Below are positions 23,301 through 34,280 of a stretch of DNA of 64,000 bases, piece by piece (position 1 is the stretch's first letter; each line of letters begins with the position of its first letter). Where the stretch lies: positions 49,325,134 to 49,389,133 of the forward strand of contig JAAONU010000001.1 of the NCBI GenBank assembly GCA_012932295.1, read 5' to 3'. This stretch comes from Cyclina sinensis (Eukaryota > Mollusca > Bivalvia > Venerida > Veneridae). The notes beneath the pieces were generated by a model. It saw nothing but the letters and a program-made list of their open reading frames with translations. It was not told the origin of the DNA and ran no database searches. The position numbers and the translations under genes were made by a program.

Positions 23301-25820
23301 ATGTGTTCCAGGGCCACAATGGGTATTTGCACAATCTCCATCGTCCGTGCATTTTGCAAAGACAGTAACTGAAAAGTACACCAATTGTCTGGCAATCAAG
23401 CTATTTTATAAAAGAAAAGAAAAATGTACAAAAATCAGTATTCGTTGTTCGTTGCAAAATGCATTTGAATGAAGAACATTTAGAAAACTGTTATAGAATA
23501 ATTATATTTTATAGTTTTATTTGTAATATATCGCTAACAATGAATTTCATCAAAATCAGGAAACGCCTGTCAATATTGTTTACCATGAAGCTGAAAATTT
23601 AAGGACGGGAAACCGTGACATCGGAGTGATACATAATAGAGTCTATGTAATGATATCATTCATGAAATATTGAAAACTATTCTCTCCTCGGAATGAAATA
23701 AAAAGTCAAGAGGTTATGCAAAAATTACATTTCTCATGTTTTGTACTGAAATTTATTCATAAGTTTATCTGGTAGTGTATAATATATTGCGCTCCATTAG
23801 TCGCGCAATATCATACTACGCCGTGTGAAGATCGAGAGCAGATATCTTAGTTCAAAGCGAATTACCTATTTGAGTTCATATTCTTAAACTGACAGGAACA
23901 TGCAGAACTGAGAATGTCTTAGTGATTTTTTTAGGACGCAAATATTTACCATATTTTTATGAAGTCCCTTCAAACATTTTGTGAATGTAAGTCTTGACAT
24001 AAAAGTGCTACATAGTTCATATAAGCAGACATTCAACATGTGATACACCGGAATATGGAAAAATACAAACTTGTTTGAAACGAAAATAAAATAATTCTAT
24101 TGAGTTACATGTTAACGGTCGCCACATAGCACTGTGCTAATATTAAAGTCAGAAGCCCTACATGTTAGGTAGAAATAATAGCACACATTCTATCATTCAA
24201 TTGCTACATCGAACACTTTCCGTCTTGAATTAGCACTGAGCCGTTAAAGCTCAATGGATGGCTCCCTGATAGAGAAAATAAAAAGAAACTCCAAAGAACC
24301 TTTCTCTTAAAACAAACCAAACTTTTCAAAAGGAGCTGTTACTGAAAGAAAAATCATGTTTCCGTTTTTTATTATTTTTTGATTCAGCGCTTCAAGGATT
24401 GTGATATTTATTAATTATTCTCGTTACAAAGTATGGAGAATTATTGTTGTCTTATCGTTACTGTAATTTTCAGTGGTCATTTTCACGTTTATGATGCTTC
24501 TTGCTACAGTACAATACATATATGCGTTGTGTATAATATGCATTTATATTAAATATGTCCTCTACATAACACTAATACAATATTTGCTAGCCTGTTTCTA
24601 TGCTATTTTCTGAATAAATCCATTCACGGAAATGCACAACTTTGTGGTTGTTTGTTATGGTACGAAGTTAAAGAGGAAAGATACGTTGAAAGGCATGCCT
24701 AGACTTTTTGCACTCTATTGGCTTTTTTGCTCTATAACACCTGCTGTGCAATAGTTCTTTGGTCACATTTATTGTGTTGTCTACTACTATTTATCCTGTC
24801 ACTAATAACACTTTCGAACTAATAACAAGGTGCCGGATATTTTTCTTTATCTACGGCAGTTGGTCACGTGACGTTGATATACGGCACATGATATGCCATG
24901 GACTACTTTAATCAAAAGGAAGTGATAAAATTGAAGTTATTACAAACAGAGACTACTTGAATAAAAAATTAAATATTTCAATTTGTAAATCTTACAAAAT
25001 AGTGATCATTTAAGGAAATAAAGTTACTGAAACTTTGGAACTATTTTTTGTGTGCAAATGTACCAATGCCGGATAACCTTGACATTAGCCTAAATTGAAA
25101 CACTTTAAAGATAGATTTTCAACATCTTAAGTAAATTCAATATCTAAAGTTAATTATTTCCAAATGCCAAATGCGATAGGATAAATAGAATAATAGGTTA
25201 GTGCCTTAATTGAGAAAGTTTATCTGGCTCGGCTGCGGAATTTATCGGGTGAGCCGCAGGCTAGCCAGATAAACTTTCTCATATTAAGACACTAACCTAT
25301 CATTCTCTATAACTGTATGGACTGACCGTAAGAGATTAAAATTATCCTTGAACATTATCTTGGTAAAAATATTTTTAATCATGACTTTTGTTGATTTAAC
25401 AACGTCAGCAATGAAATAAACCCGGCGTGAGATGTTTTACGGTACGAGAGGGTAAAAACAAATTCAAAAATCGGTCAACAAAGAAATAGTGGTACATTTT
25501 TTTTCTTTCTGACGTCTGTTCTAAAACAAAAATAATTTCAAAATCATTGTTGTGTAATCAAAACACTCAGATAAACATGCATCAGGCTCAGAGGTAGGCT
25601 TAGGTATAATTCTAAAGAGCCATTTTCTAACAAGATTGCTAACATAAATAAAAATATTTTAATGTTAAGAGGTGAATTCCAACGAAAAATATCTTATCAT
25701 ACTTGTTTAAGTATTTGACTAATGCATGTAGAAATAGAATAGCAATAGCTGTTTTTAAATGTAAGAAAGAAAAAAGTCACCTGATAGTGATGCGACGATG
25801 AAGAGATGAAGGTAATCCAT
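17307..25820 (-). CDS. Secreted three-module cysteine-rich protein, Cvsi/I84-like, paralog A (4 exons, 160 aa)
   Basis: Exons on the - strand are 25,820-25,781, 23,368-23,222, 18,319-18,164 and 17,446-17,307 (stop TAA). All donors are GT, all acceptors AG and all introns phase 1. Total length is 483 nt. Exon 1 plus the first codons of exon 2 encode a signal peptide (starts MDYLHLF, ends VTVFA before KC). Each later exon encodes one module. Module 1 (about 19-62) and module 2 (about 67-113) have six cysteines. Module 3 (about 115-160) has eight, including an initial CC and the phrase QHGSGHGCGEN. The CxC near the end of each module and the DxDC/SDC opening resemble the molluscan subtilisin inhibitors Cvsi-1/-2 (MEROPS I84), which are small 12-cysteine secreted proteins. 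That assignment is tentative. Intron 2 holds the 54-bp satellite and intron 3 a MITE. A paralog lies 1.9 kb upstream. Confidence 0.8.
17582..17919. mobile_element. MITE with long inverted arms (about 140 bp), in intron 3 of the cysteine-rich gene A
   Basis: The left arm, starting at cataggctcttggttt, matches the reverse complement of the right arm over about 140 bp with scattered mismatches. Shared blocks include 'ttgccgttataatgat', 'atattactga' and 'gctgccattttt'. The total is about 338 bp with a short centre. It nearly fills the 717-bp intron. No target duplication is clear. Confidence 0.8.
18124..18152. repeat. CAGA/TCTG microsatellite next to a splice donor
   Basis: About seven copies of a tetranucleotide repeat start roughly 11 nt into intron 3 of the cysteine-rich gene A (donor at 18,163). 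On the sense strand it reads as TCTG repeats. Confidence 0.8.
18745..18817 (-). mobile_element. tRNA-derived SINE remnant with A-tail
   Basis: On the - strand, about 18,747-18,796 reads like the anticodon-to-T-arm part of a tRNA (phrases 'gcgccggacttccgatc' and 'ggtttaaatcc'). It is directly preceded by a 21-base homopolymer (T on +, 18,797-18,817). It lies in intron 2 of gene A. It is probably a SINE fragment and not a functional tRNA, because no acceptor or D arm is complete. Confidence 0.4.
19201..22715. repeat. 54-bp satellite, about 65 copies, within intron 2 of the cysteine-rich gene A
   Basis: The unit starts 'catacctagttta', contains 'ccttatctagtcg' and ends '...acgttcgtctg'. Exact 54-bp starts can be read at 19,201, 19,255, 19,309, 19,363, 19,417, 19,471, 19,525, 19,579 and 19,633. 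The left part (to about 20,200) is homogeneous ('tagtttatacc' type). From about 20,500 a second subfamily ('cattgtacc', 'gttgtttaacgttctcatg') takes over with more length variation. The left eight units form two copies of a four-unit (216-bp) higher-order repeat. Confidence 0.95.
22941..22960. repeat. (GTT)n microsatellite after a T-run
   Basis: Six to seven GTT units follow a T10 run, in intron 2 of gene A. Confidence 0.85.
23771..23819. repeat. Imperfect hairpin (gtagt...gcgc / gcgc...actac)
   Basis: Arms of about 17-21 nt end in gtagt and actac and meet at gcgc/gcgc around a 10-nt loop, with small bulges. It lies in intron 1 of gene A. It may be a MITE relic. Confidence 0.5.
25193..25300. 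mobile_element. 108-bp near-perfect palindrome (hairpin MITE)
   Basis: Two arms of about 46 bp, from ataggttagtg to ctgcgg, are complementary with only a few mismatches. They flank a 15-nt centre (aatttatcgggtgag). The block gagaaagtttatctggct is perfect on both sides. It lies in intron 1 of the cysteine-rich gene A. Confidence 0.85.
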
Positions 25821-25870
25821 CTTGAGTAATCAGCAGATACGTGGAATAGTCAGCACTGATTTTCTCTTCT

Positions 25871-25905
25871 CATTATATAATGATAAGAAGTAGATCAACT
25901 CGTGA
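25871..25905 (-). promoter_or_regulatory. Promoter of cysteine-rich gene A: TATA box plus conserved upstream block
   Basis: On the - strand an ATTATATAATG TATA element (25,871-25,882) lies about 51-62 bp upstream of the ATG at 25,820. Just upstream is the block TCACGA-N3-GATCTACT (25,889-25,905). Paralog B has the same arrangement with 14 of 17 bases identical. The spacing implies a 5' UTR of only about 20-30 nt. Confidence 0.6.
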
Positions 25906-27734
25906 CTGTCAGGGTCCTGGTCATGTAAGACCAACAGCTGTTAGCGTGAGATAAAAATCTGAATTTTTCATAAATCTAACCGGTATTCAAAGGGCATATC
26001 ACATGTATGTATAAAGTTAAATAATACAACACGTTGTAATAATCTTTGTTGGTTTGATTCATTAAATTGCAAAATGTTATTAGATTGATATTTAAAGTTA
26101 AATACAATTTATTATATAACGACAACTTTTAAATATTCCATGCCGAACAATACCTTATAAAAGAATTACAACGGCTCACAGAAACACTAGAAAATATCAA
26201 TTCATTTAGAATTTACGTTAAGGGTTGTTGTTGATTTTTTTAATAGACTTTTCATTTCTTTTTTATGCAATCTAGGTTTTCATATTTTCTCAAACTTAAT
26301 CATTTTGACACTTGCACTTAATTTTAAGCATTTAAGCATTTATTTTGACTTTTTAAAATTTAATTTCAATATATTGATATTGCAAATTAACCATTAACAT
26401 TTTATGTTGATAGAAGTCGTGGCCCATCCGACCGTGACCAGTCGTTTCAGACAAGCAATTTCTAAAGTACCCATGTAGACTACAAAGTCTTGAGATGTCA
26501 TTGCAATGTTTGTTTATGCACTAAAAATGCTATATGAGGCTAAAATATTTTTTGGGATATTGCTGTATTTAAATGGAAACTTTATAAAATGCTTATAAAA
26601 AAACTTTACTGTGACATTGAAGCAGTTTTTAAGACAGGACATATATATGCATTTCATTCAGAAATTTGTAAACCAAAACCTTATTAAACAAAGTATGTGT
26701 GATTTTGATCAAAGATATTGCGTTTTACTGATAATTTAAACATGAAACTATTAGAAAACGGTGAAATTTGGCATGATGTGTGGTGTTCTGTAGCTCTTAT
26801 CATGGCACCTTGCGTCAGAAGGGGTCGTCAGGTCATCCACTTACGTCAAGGAAAGTCAGCCAGTCATTACTAACAGCAAAACAAGTTGAACACACTTCTT
26901 TCACATAAGGTTTACTTTCACACAGTACGTTTGTACTTTTGCATTGATCACCTTTAAATTTGTTTAAAGGTATCGAATACGTTCCCGCAGTGCCGAACTG
27001 CAGACTTAACTTAAGGTCAACAATTTGGGGAAAGGTTAAATATCCCCTATCAAAACTGGTAGATGTGAATTTTTCTATTTATAAGACAAAATACTCGATA
27101 CAAATTAGCAATAAATAAAATCTCCACAGGAAGGAAACTTGGAAAGTTATTCACACTTTTATTAGCAACATAAATTGACATTAATATATCACAAACGTAA
27201 AATATGTATTCCATCTACGTCGCCAGCTTGCAAACTGAAATACACAAACGTTTATCAACTGGTTAATAATGGATTTTGAGTGATGTCAAGAGATTAACTT
27301 TGCTTAAGTCACATTCGAGCTGAAATAAGAAAAGATTAACTAACCACAGACACATATAAATTTGTTTCAAAGATAAGAATTTATATTATATGCGTAAACA
27401 TCAGTTAAAGATGAGATTTGCAACGGAAACATAAATGATTGAAAATGTACATCTAGGACAAAGTTGATTTTCTTTCGACTGTACAGGCTCTTAATCAATG
27501 TTTCCATTAGTTCGTCATTTTCTGCAACTCTTCTTCTTAAGCTTAGACTAATTAATTTCATTTACTTTGATTGGAATTAGATATTATTCTTTCTCGATAA
27601 CTGCTCCCTGTGTTCAAATCAATGCCCGCGCTGAAAATGTTGAATGTGGAAGACACTTCGAGAGTCCGATGTTTCATTGTTCCGCTTAACACCTTTTAAC
27701 GACTTTCTGCTTCAACAGACTAGTTACCTGGCGT
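25906..27734. other. Spacer between the two cysteine-rich genes
   Basis: AT-rich sequence holding the distal promoter of gene A and the 3' side of gene B. A - strand AATAAA near 27,157, about 580 bp beyond gene B's stop, is a possible poly(A) signal. No other coding exon of this family was found here by eye. Confidence 0.45.
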
Positions 27735-29124
27735 CTAATGTTTGGAGACGCATTTGCACATGTTCTCTCCACATCCTTGGCCTGAACCATGTTGTAGTTC
27801 GCATGTTGCCATTTCATTGTGGGCACATCCCAGGGCTGTTGCATCACAGTCGTTTGCTGTACAGCAACCTGGCATAAGTTTTGTGTTTCAATGAAAACAT
27901 GTTTTACGTATGTTTTAAATTTCTTTAAAATTCCCAACGAAGTATAAATCGTTTGAATGCAATGGAGTTCAGAAGAGATCAATCTGACATTCATACATGT
28001 GTATTTCTATCAACAGGATTGTCGTATATGAGAAATAGTCGCATTGACTTTGTGAAATGTATATGGTTGCAGACATTTTGTTTGACCATTATTCATGATC
28101 AGTAAACCATAAATATAATTAAAATTAAACTATGTTAAACGTATTATATAGTTTAAACGTATTTTTAATGACAAAAAAAAACGAAGTTTCAAAGACTTTC
28201 TAAGCTTTCTCGGAAAATATCTATCTACCGGTAGTTGCTCTCTTGTGAGCTTTGCACACGCAGTTGTACTCTCCGCCACCTTGGCCTGAGCCATGAATCA
28301 TTTCACAGGAGGCCTTTTGGCCATGAGAACAGTTGGCATCACCCCAGCTTGTACAGTCACTGGCTGAGCTGCAGACTTGTGCCGAGGTAGCACGTTCTAA
28401 AATAATTACTTTATCATGTTATTCAAACTTACGAAAGGACACTGGTTAAAAATTCAGAAAACATAATTAATTTAATGAAATTGTAACAAAACTTGTCTAG
28501 TATAGCTCACTGTTGCATCGGCTAAGAACATCAACGTATATATTAATTGTTAAATACTGCTTAAAAAAATCAAATATTTATTACTTGCATGGTCTTTACA
28601 GTGGCAAGCGTCATGATGGTCACAGAATGGAACGCCATGGTCACATGCCGGGCAGTCGGCGGGATCACACTTGTCTTGCGCCAGTACAGCCACTGGAGTA
28701 TAACAAAAATAATTTATTAGCTGTAACTGTATGGCAACACAAATGATATTAAACAAAGGTGATATATATAACACGTATTTAAGTTCAGATGACTCTGTAA
28801 AAACGTATCAGTGACTAGGTCATACAAATAATAAAAATATATATCACGGCAACTGTTTACTCAAAACAAAAAACCTCTCAGAATTCGCCTTAATTCCATT
28901 ATATTATGTATACTTATCTTACTTTCTCCGAGCCAGATACAGCTACATTCAAATTCGGCACAACTTTCTAAATTAATAGAGTCAATATGTAACCGACTGA
29001 GATATAATGAACATTCTTATGTTAAATCTTGCGAGTTTTTCTCCTGTCATACTCTTTAAAACAGAAAACATTTGTTATTCCTGCCTAATACTGCGGCTAA
29101 AACGAGAATCTGTAGGTAACCCAT
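27735..29124 (-). CDS. Secreted three-module cysteine-rich protein, Cvsi/I84-like, paralog B (4 exons, 149 aa)
   Basis: Exons on the - strand are 29,124-29,085, 28,692-28,585, 28,396-28,229 and 27,868-27,735 (stop TAG), 450 nt in all, with every intron in phase 1. Exon 1 is 40 nt, exactly as in paralog A, and begins MGYLQIL. It joins to VAVLAQ to give a signal peptide cleaved before DKC. Modules 1 and 2 have six cysteines each. Module 3 has eight, opening with CC and containing QHGSGQGCGEN. Introns are short (392, 188 and 360 bp), unlike paralog A. The intron 1 donor is GC and not GT (TAG|GCAGGA). No in-phase GT nearby gives a better join. Inhibition of microbial or digestive serine proteases is inferred from similarity to I84 proteins only. 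Confidence 0.8.
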
Positions 29125-29173
29125 TCTTTACAAGAAGTTAAAACCTTTTCCTGTTTGTGAACTATTTACAGTA

Positions 29174-29206
29174 TATTTATACATTAATTAGTAGGTCAGA
29201 TCGTGA
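29174..29206 (-). promoter_or_regulatory. Promoter of cysteine-rich gene B: TATAAATA plus conserved block
   Basis: On the - strand TATAAATA (29,174-29,181) lies 50-57 bp upstream of the ATG at 29,124. It is preceded by TCACGA-N3-GACCTACT (29,190-29,206). The block and its spacing to the TATA box match paralog A, while sequence around it has diverged. Confidence 0.6.
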
Positions 29207-29394
29207 CTTTCAGCTGTTTTCATGACATGATATTGAAAAAAAGTGAAGCACAATTACACTGAATTTTAGAGGCCATCGTCCCCTTGTGTCCTATTTTTAT
29301 GCTGACATATCGTTGACCTTGTAGGTTACCATCGAAGATATCTCGTGCGTGGGGCTATATTAGATTCACTTTTGTCCCTCCGTCCATGCGTCCG

Positions 29395-30180
29395 TCCGTC
29401 CGTCCGTCTCGTTTCTTGTTCGGTCCAAAACTTCTCCATGCATTGAAGGGTTTTAAAATACCTTGGCATATTTGTTCACCTTGATGAGACGGCCTGTCGC
29501 GTGTAAGGCCTAGGTCCATAGCTCAAAGGTCACAGTCACTGGTAAAAGGTAAAAAAATTGTTGATTATAGACCTTATCCGGGCCATAACTTCTGCATGCA
29601 TGGGAGGATTTTAAAATACCTTGATGAGACGCTGTGTCGCTTGTAAGACCAAGGTCCTTAGCTCAATGGTCAAGGTCATAGTCGCTGGTTAAAGGTAAAA
29701 GAAAAATGTTCATTATAGATTTTGACCGCGCCTTAACTTCTCAATGCATGGAAGAATTTTACAAACCATGGTATATTTGTTCACCTTGATAAAGGTGTGT
29801 CGCGTGTAAGTCCCAGGTCCATAGCTAAAAGGTCAAGGTGACAGTCACTGATCAAAGGGAAAAAAATGATTGTCCGGGCCATAACTTCTCTATACAAGGA
29901 AGGATTTTAAAATACCTTTTGATATTTCTTCTTCAAGATTAGACGGTGTGCAATATGCAAGACAAGAGTGTCTTGCTTAAAGGTCAAGGCCACAGTGACT
30001 TGTCAAATTTTAGACCTTGTCTGGGCCATAACTTTTATAAACATGTAAAGATTTTCACGTTTTAGTCCCAGGTCGATAGCTCAAAGGTCAAGGGGATTGT
30101 GACTGGTAAGAGGTAAAAAACTGTTGATAATAGACCTTGTCTGGGTTATAATTTCCCATACATGGAAGGCAAATATATGT
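29395..30180. repeat. Tandem array, about 150-bp unit, 5-6 copies
   Basis: The phrase 'ggccataacttct' and variants recur at about 29,425, 29,580, 29,728, 29,876, 30,023 and 30,147. Each is followed by 'atgcatgga', 'ttaaaatacct' and 'agctcaaaggtcaaggt'. The left edge is a (CGTC)n run (29,384-29,408). The design matches bivalve-type dispersed elements elsewhere in the window. Confidence 0.85.
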
Positions 30181-30189
30181 CACCTTCCT

Positions 30190-30895
30190 GGTTATTTGCC
30201 TTCTTGGTATTTCATGACTTCCTGATACATCATACCATCAAATGAAATAGCATCGTAAGCATTTTTCTTCATTCCGCTGCCGTGCAAGAATTTTGCAATA
30301 ACCTGTTTTGCTTACAAAGCCTTCAGTCATGTGATAAAGCGGAAGGTGGGTGTATTCGTCACTTATATGTGACAAGCTTCAGTCTTTTTTCAGTTGTTGC
30401 TTTTCTGTTGGAGAGTTGCAGCATGTGCGTGTGTGCGTGCCTGCGTGTGTGTTTTAAACTACAGAAACTTACCAATAGAATCAAAGGTAATGTACAGGGA
30501 ATATGATATTTCTGTTTTTTTGTTATTTTACTCCCGCGAATAAGACATTGCTGCTTATATTAGCGGAATAGATCCACAAATTTATTTTCCTTACGTTCAT
30601 TTGTTCTTCATGAAAAGACTACAACAAATAAAATTGATACAATTGCAGAGATATATGACATGTGTTTTTTAATTGCTGCATTTCGCCTTTTCTTGAGAGT
30701 AAGTGGTTTGTTTCCTTAGATTAAATACCCAACTTATTTAGAACAATTTAATACTACTTATTGACCAAGTGGTTTTATTTTTAAAACTCATCTCTTCACG
30801 TCTCAACACGTCTGTACTGTCTATGTTTATTTATTGTCGTTAGCAGTTTCCAAGACAACCAACGCTAGCTGCATAGTTTAGTTTATTTAAGTGGA
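30190..30895. other. Intergenic, no feature recognised
   Basis: Apart from a short GT/GC-rich run near 30,422-30,450, nothing recognisable. Confidence 0.5.
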
Positions 30896-30902
30896 GTAAC
30901 AG

Positions 30903-30960
30903 GAGTTCGAATTCGCAATCCCTGGATTACCAGTCCAGTGCGTTACCACAAACCGTCACA
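30903..30960 (-). mobile_element. tRNA-derived SINE head (A and B boxes)
   Basis: On the - strand the segment reads gtggtaacgcactggactggtaatcc and then gaattcgaactcc, giving an A-box-like and a B-box-like element in tRNA spacing. It closely matches the head of the complete SINE at 47,366 (shared 'ctggactggtaa'). The body beyond the B box is not similar, so this is a fragment or a different family. Confidence 0.5.
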
Positions 30961-31034
30961 TGTCCTTTTACATTTCTTTCCAAACATTGTCTTTTGATAA
31001 AAATTGCCGTTTTCCAATTTTCAATTGAAAATGC

Positions 31035-31208
31035 ACAGCAGCAATCCTGGACGATGTCCGGTTAAAAAGTAGTACATTTTAGTTATGTGGGTACAGCAGC
31101 AATCCTGGACGATGTCCTAGTTAAAAAGTAGTACATTTTAGTTATGTGGGTACAGCAGCAATCCTGGACGATGTCCAGTTAAAAAGTAGTACATTTTTAG
31201 TTATGAGT
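31035..31208. repeat. Three tandem copies of a 58-59 bp unit
   Basis: Units start 'acagcagcaatcctgg' at 31,035, 31,093 and 31,152 and are nearly identical, so the amplification is recent. A separate two-copy direct repeat of about 31 bp (aacttgatatctttttt...) lies at 31,758-31,819. Confidence 0.95.
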
Positions 31209-32142
31209 GAGAAAGTTTAACTGATCTATTGAGTGCAATTTATAACAGGTACTAATCATGGGCCCCAATCTCACGTGAAATGTACATTTTAGGACCATAT
31301 TTTGAGGACATAAATTCATAATGCCTGTGCCTTGCAATAACAGGGCAATTATATAATTGCGAAAAATAGTTATCAAAAAATCCCGTTTTTTTTCAGAACA
31401 ACTACATAGTCTTTTGCTTTCAGTATAGTAATCACACAGGCAACGACGCTAAATTTTACAGTAAAAACTTGTACCGTCTGTTAGGAGCTTTGGAACAGAA
31501 ACATTTCAGATAAAAAAGACCAACGTGTGTGAAAAATGTGCAATGTCATAATGATAACTCAAATTTGCTGAAAATGGTTCTCTTATCTCCTATATCATGG
31601 TTTCCGTGAAGTTAAAATCTGAAACACTCGCATAATTAGCTGAAATATTACATTACAAACGTTGTATATGCACTGTCAATCGACTGCTTATATTTGCACA
31701 GACAGGTAAAGAAGAAAAATCTCTTACAAAACATTTTTAATTTTGAAATATCGTACTCAACTTGATATCTTTTTTGTGTGTACAGGGTGAACTTGATATC
31801 TTTTTTGTGTGTACAGGGTGTGAATTCTGATAAAGCGTCCTATTCTTGTCAATATTGGAACGCCGATACAAAGAAAACAAACAAAAGCAAACCAAAAAAA
31901 ACATTTAATTTACTAACAAAAAAAGTATTTGATACGGTTACCGCAATACATTTTTCCTCTTTAACAAACCGTTAAAATCTCCGGCGTAAATTGATTAACA
32001 ACTTAACACTTCATTTGTAAAACTTTGTTGTTGATTTTTTTAAATCGTAAAAAGATAAAACCTCGAAAATCCCAATGGATGAAAACACTGTCGATGATAA
32101 AATATATTCATCCGCTTTAAAGGAAATGCGGTGTGGATACGT

Positions 32143-32194
32143 GTGCGCGCGCGCGCGTGTGTGTGTGTGTGCGTGCGTGTGTGTGTGTGTGTGT
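32143..32194. repeat. (GC)n/(GT)n microsatellite
   Basis: About 50 bp of alternating purine-pyrimidine, GC-rich at the left and GT-rich at the right, with Z-DNA-forming potential. Confidence 0.9.
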
Positions 32195-32779
32195 TCATTC
32201 TTTCTATAAAGTATTGTAAGAAGTGGGTTAGATGTATAGTCTTTGCCTTTTCGACCAGTGCAGATCATGTCAAGCAAACCATCCATTAATTTCCCGGTTC
32301 GCTTTGTTATTTAATCAGTAAGTTTTATATTTAAAGTATCTTAACTGAATGGTTGACATTGACATGTCTCTTTAGAAAATAAATCGGTGTAATCAGAGTA
32401 AGTGTCTCAGGCAATTAAAAAGAGCAACTTGTGTCAGTCTCATGTAGTAAAAGAAAGTTTTTGGAGAATTTTGTGAATGTTCTATTTATAAATCAAATAA
32501 GAGCCTCCGCTGTGGGTTAATGGTTGCACCGCCATAACAGCTCTTATCGTGAACATCGTGAGAGAATGTCGGACAACTTTGTGTCATGAACAAGGAAGAT
32601 ATAAAGGTTGAAGTCGAGGTTAAATTTAATCAGCAGAAATTATCATGCGTTATTGTACTATGAAGTATTAGTATGCAGTATAGAACAAATGCACATGGTC
32701 TTCTCAATCATGCAAATTTTATTTACAATTCCATTGAAAAGTTTGCGAAAAAATGTTACAAATGATCACAGTTTTAAAC

Positions 32780-34280
32780 AGTTAGCCAAAAGTTCAATGT
32801 CATTACTTGGTCACCCACCTAAGGCCCACATATCCATGAGATCCCACCTAGGTTACTCAAAAAACTACACACAGAGACAGCATCAATCTTCACTATCATA
32901 TACCAAAGGTCACTAGATACAGGTATTGTGGAAACATGCCATTATCACACCAGCATACAAAAAGGGTTAAGGTCAATACCTAGCATCTACAGACAAATAT
33001 CACTCACATGTTTAGTATCTGCATTAATGGAACATAATATTGTTTCAAACATAAAGGATTACTTTGACACACACAACATATACTGTCCCCAGCAAAATGG
33101 ATTCAGGTCAACATATACCTTTGAGACCCATTGGCTTTACAGAAATTACTGACAACCTAGATCAAAGCCAACAAACTGATGTCATTTTCATGGGTTTCCG
33201 TAAAGCATTCGACAAAGTCGACAACCAGAAACTCGTATACAAGCTGAAACGCATGGGAGTTCAGTCACAGATCAGCTCATGGATAAAAGACTTTCTCAGA
33301 AATAGATCACAGCAGGTCCTTGTCGCAAACAAGATCTTTGACAGGCTCATGTGCTTTCTGGCGACCCCTTGTGGTTGATCTTAGGTCCAAGGCTCTTTTT
33401 TTGCATTCAACAATGACCTACCAGGAAGTGTCAGGAGTCGGGTGCGTCTATTTGCAAAAGACACCATAGTCTATTTAACAATAAAATCACAAACGTCAGC
33501 ACAAAGCTTACAAAATAATTTGCACAACCTTGAAATATGGGAAAAGGAATGGTCAGTGGAGTTCAACCCTGACAAGTGTGAAGTGCTCAGGATACACATG
33601 AAAAAGAAACTGGTCATCGTCCCTTACATCTTACACAGCACTGTACTAAAAACCACAGAAATGCAAAATACCTAGGGGTTACTATAATTAGTAACCTCAT
33701 CTGGTCATCCCACAAAAACAACATCACAAAAAAGCTATTAAAAAAAATAAAAAGAAATAAAAAAAACAGTCTGAGATTCATCAGTCGGAATGTCAAAACA
33801 CCCAACAAACAGCTCAAAGAATCAGCATACAAAATATAATTATGTACGAGCCCAGATTGAATGCTGTTTAATCATATTGCATCTTTGGCAGAAATACCTC
33901 ACTCACAGAATAGAAATGGTTCAGAGGTTAGTCGCAAGGTATGTTCAAAATCATCACCACTACACAAGCAGTGTCGCAATCATAATAAAGGAATTAAAAT
34001 GGTCAGCACCCCAGCAAAGGCAAAACCAAGCTAGTCTGGTCATGCTATACAAAAATCTGATCAATGTCCATCACGATCACCTTACAGACACAAGAAACAA
34101 CAAATTTCTCATTCTGCAGTCAGAAAAACAATATCACATAAACTCATTCTTCCCTCGGGCTGTACGACTCTGTGACGAATTATCGAGTGAGGTCAAGGCT
34201 ACTGCAACTGTACCAGCTTTCATAAGTGGATTAAATCAATTTTTATGGATTTTAATATTCACAATAAATGAATAAAGATC
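32780..34280 (+). pseudogene. Degenerate non-LTR retrotransposon reverse transcriptase (LINE ORF2 C-terminal half)
   Basis: Translations from several frames join into one RT: SLDTGIV near 32,908, YRQISLTC near 32,979, the finger/palm phrase FRKAFDKVDNQ near 33,200, then RLFAKDTIVYL at 33,445 and NPDKCEVL near 33,565. A C-terminal region follows (33,790-34,275). The catalytic FADD is changed to FAKD. The reading frame shifts at least twice and stops break it, so it is inactive. It resembles jockey/CR1-type elements. The 5' half, with the endonuclease, is missing. Confidence 0.75.
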
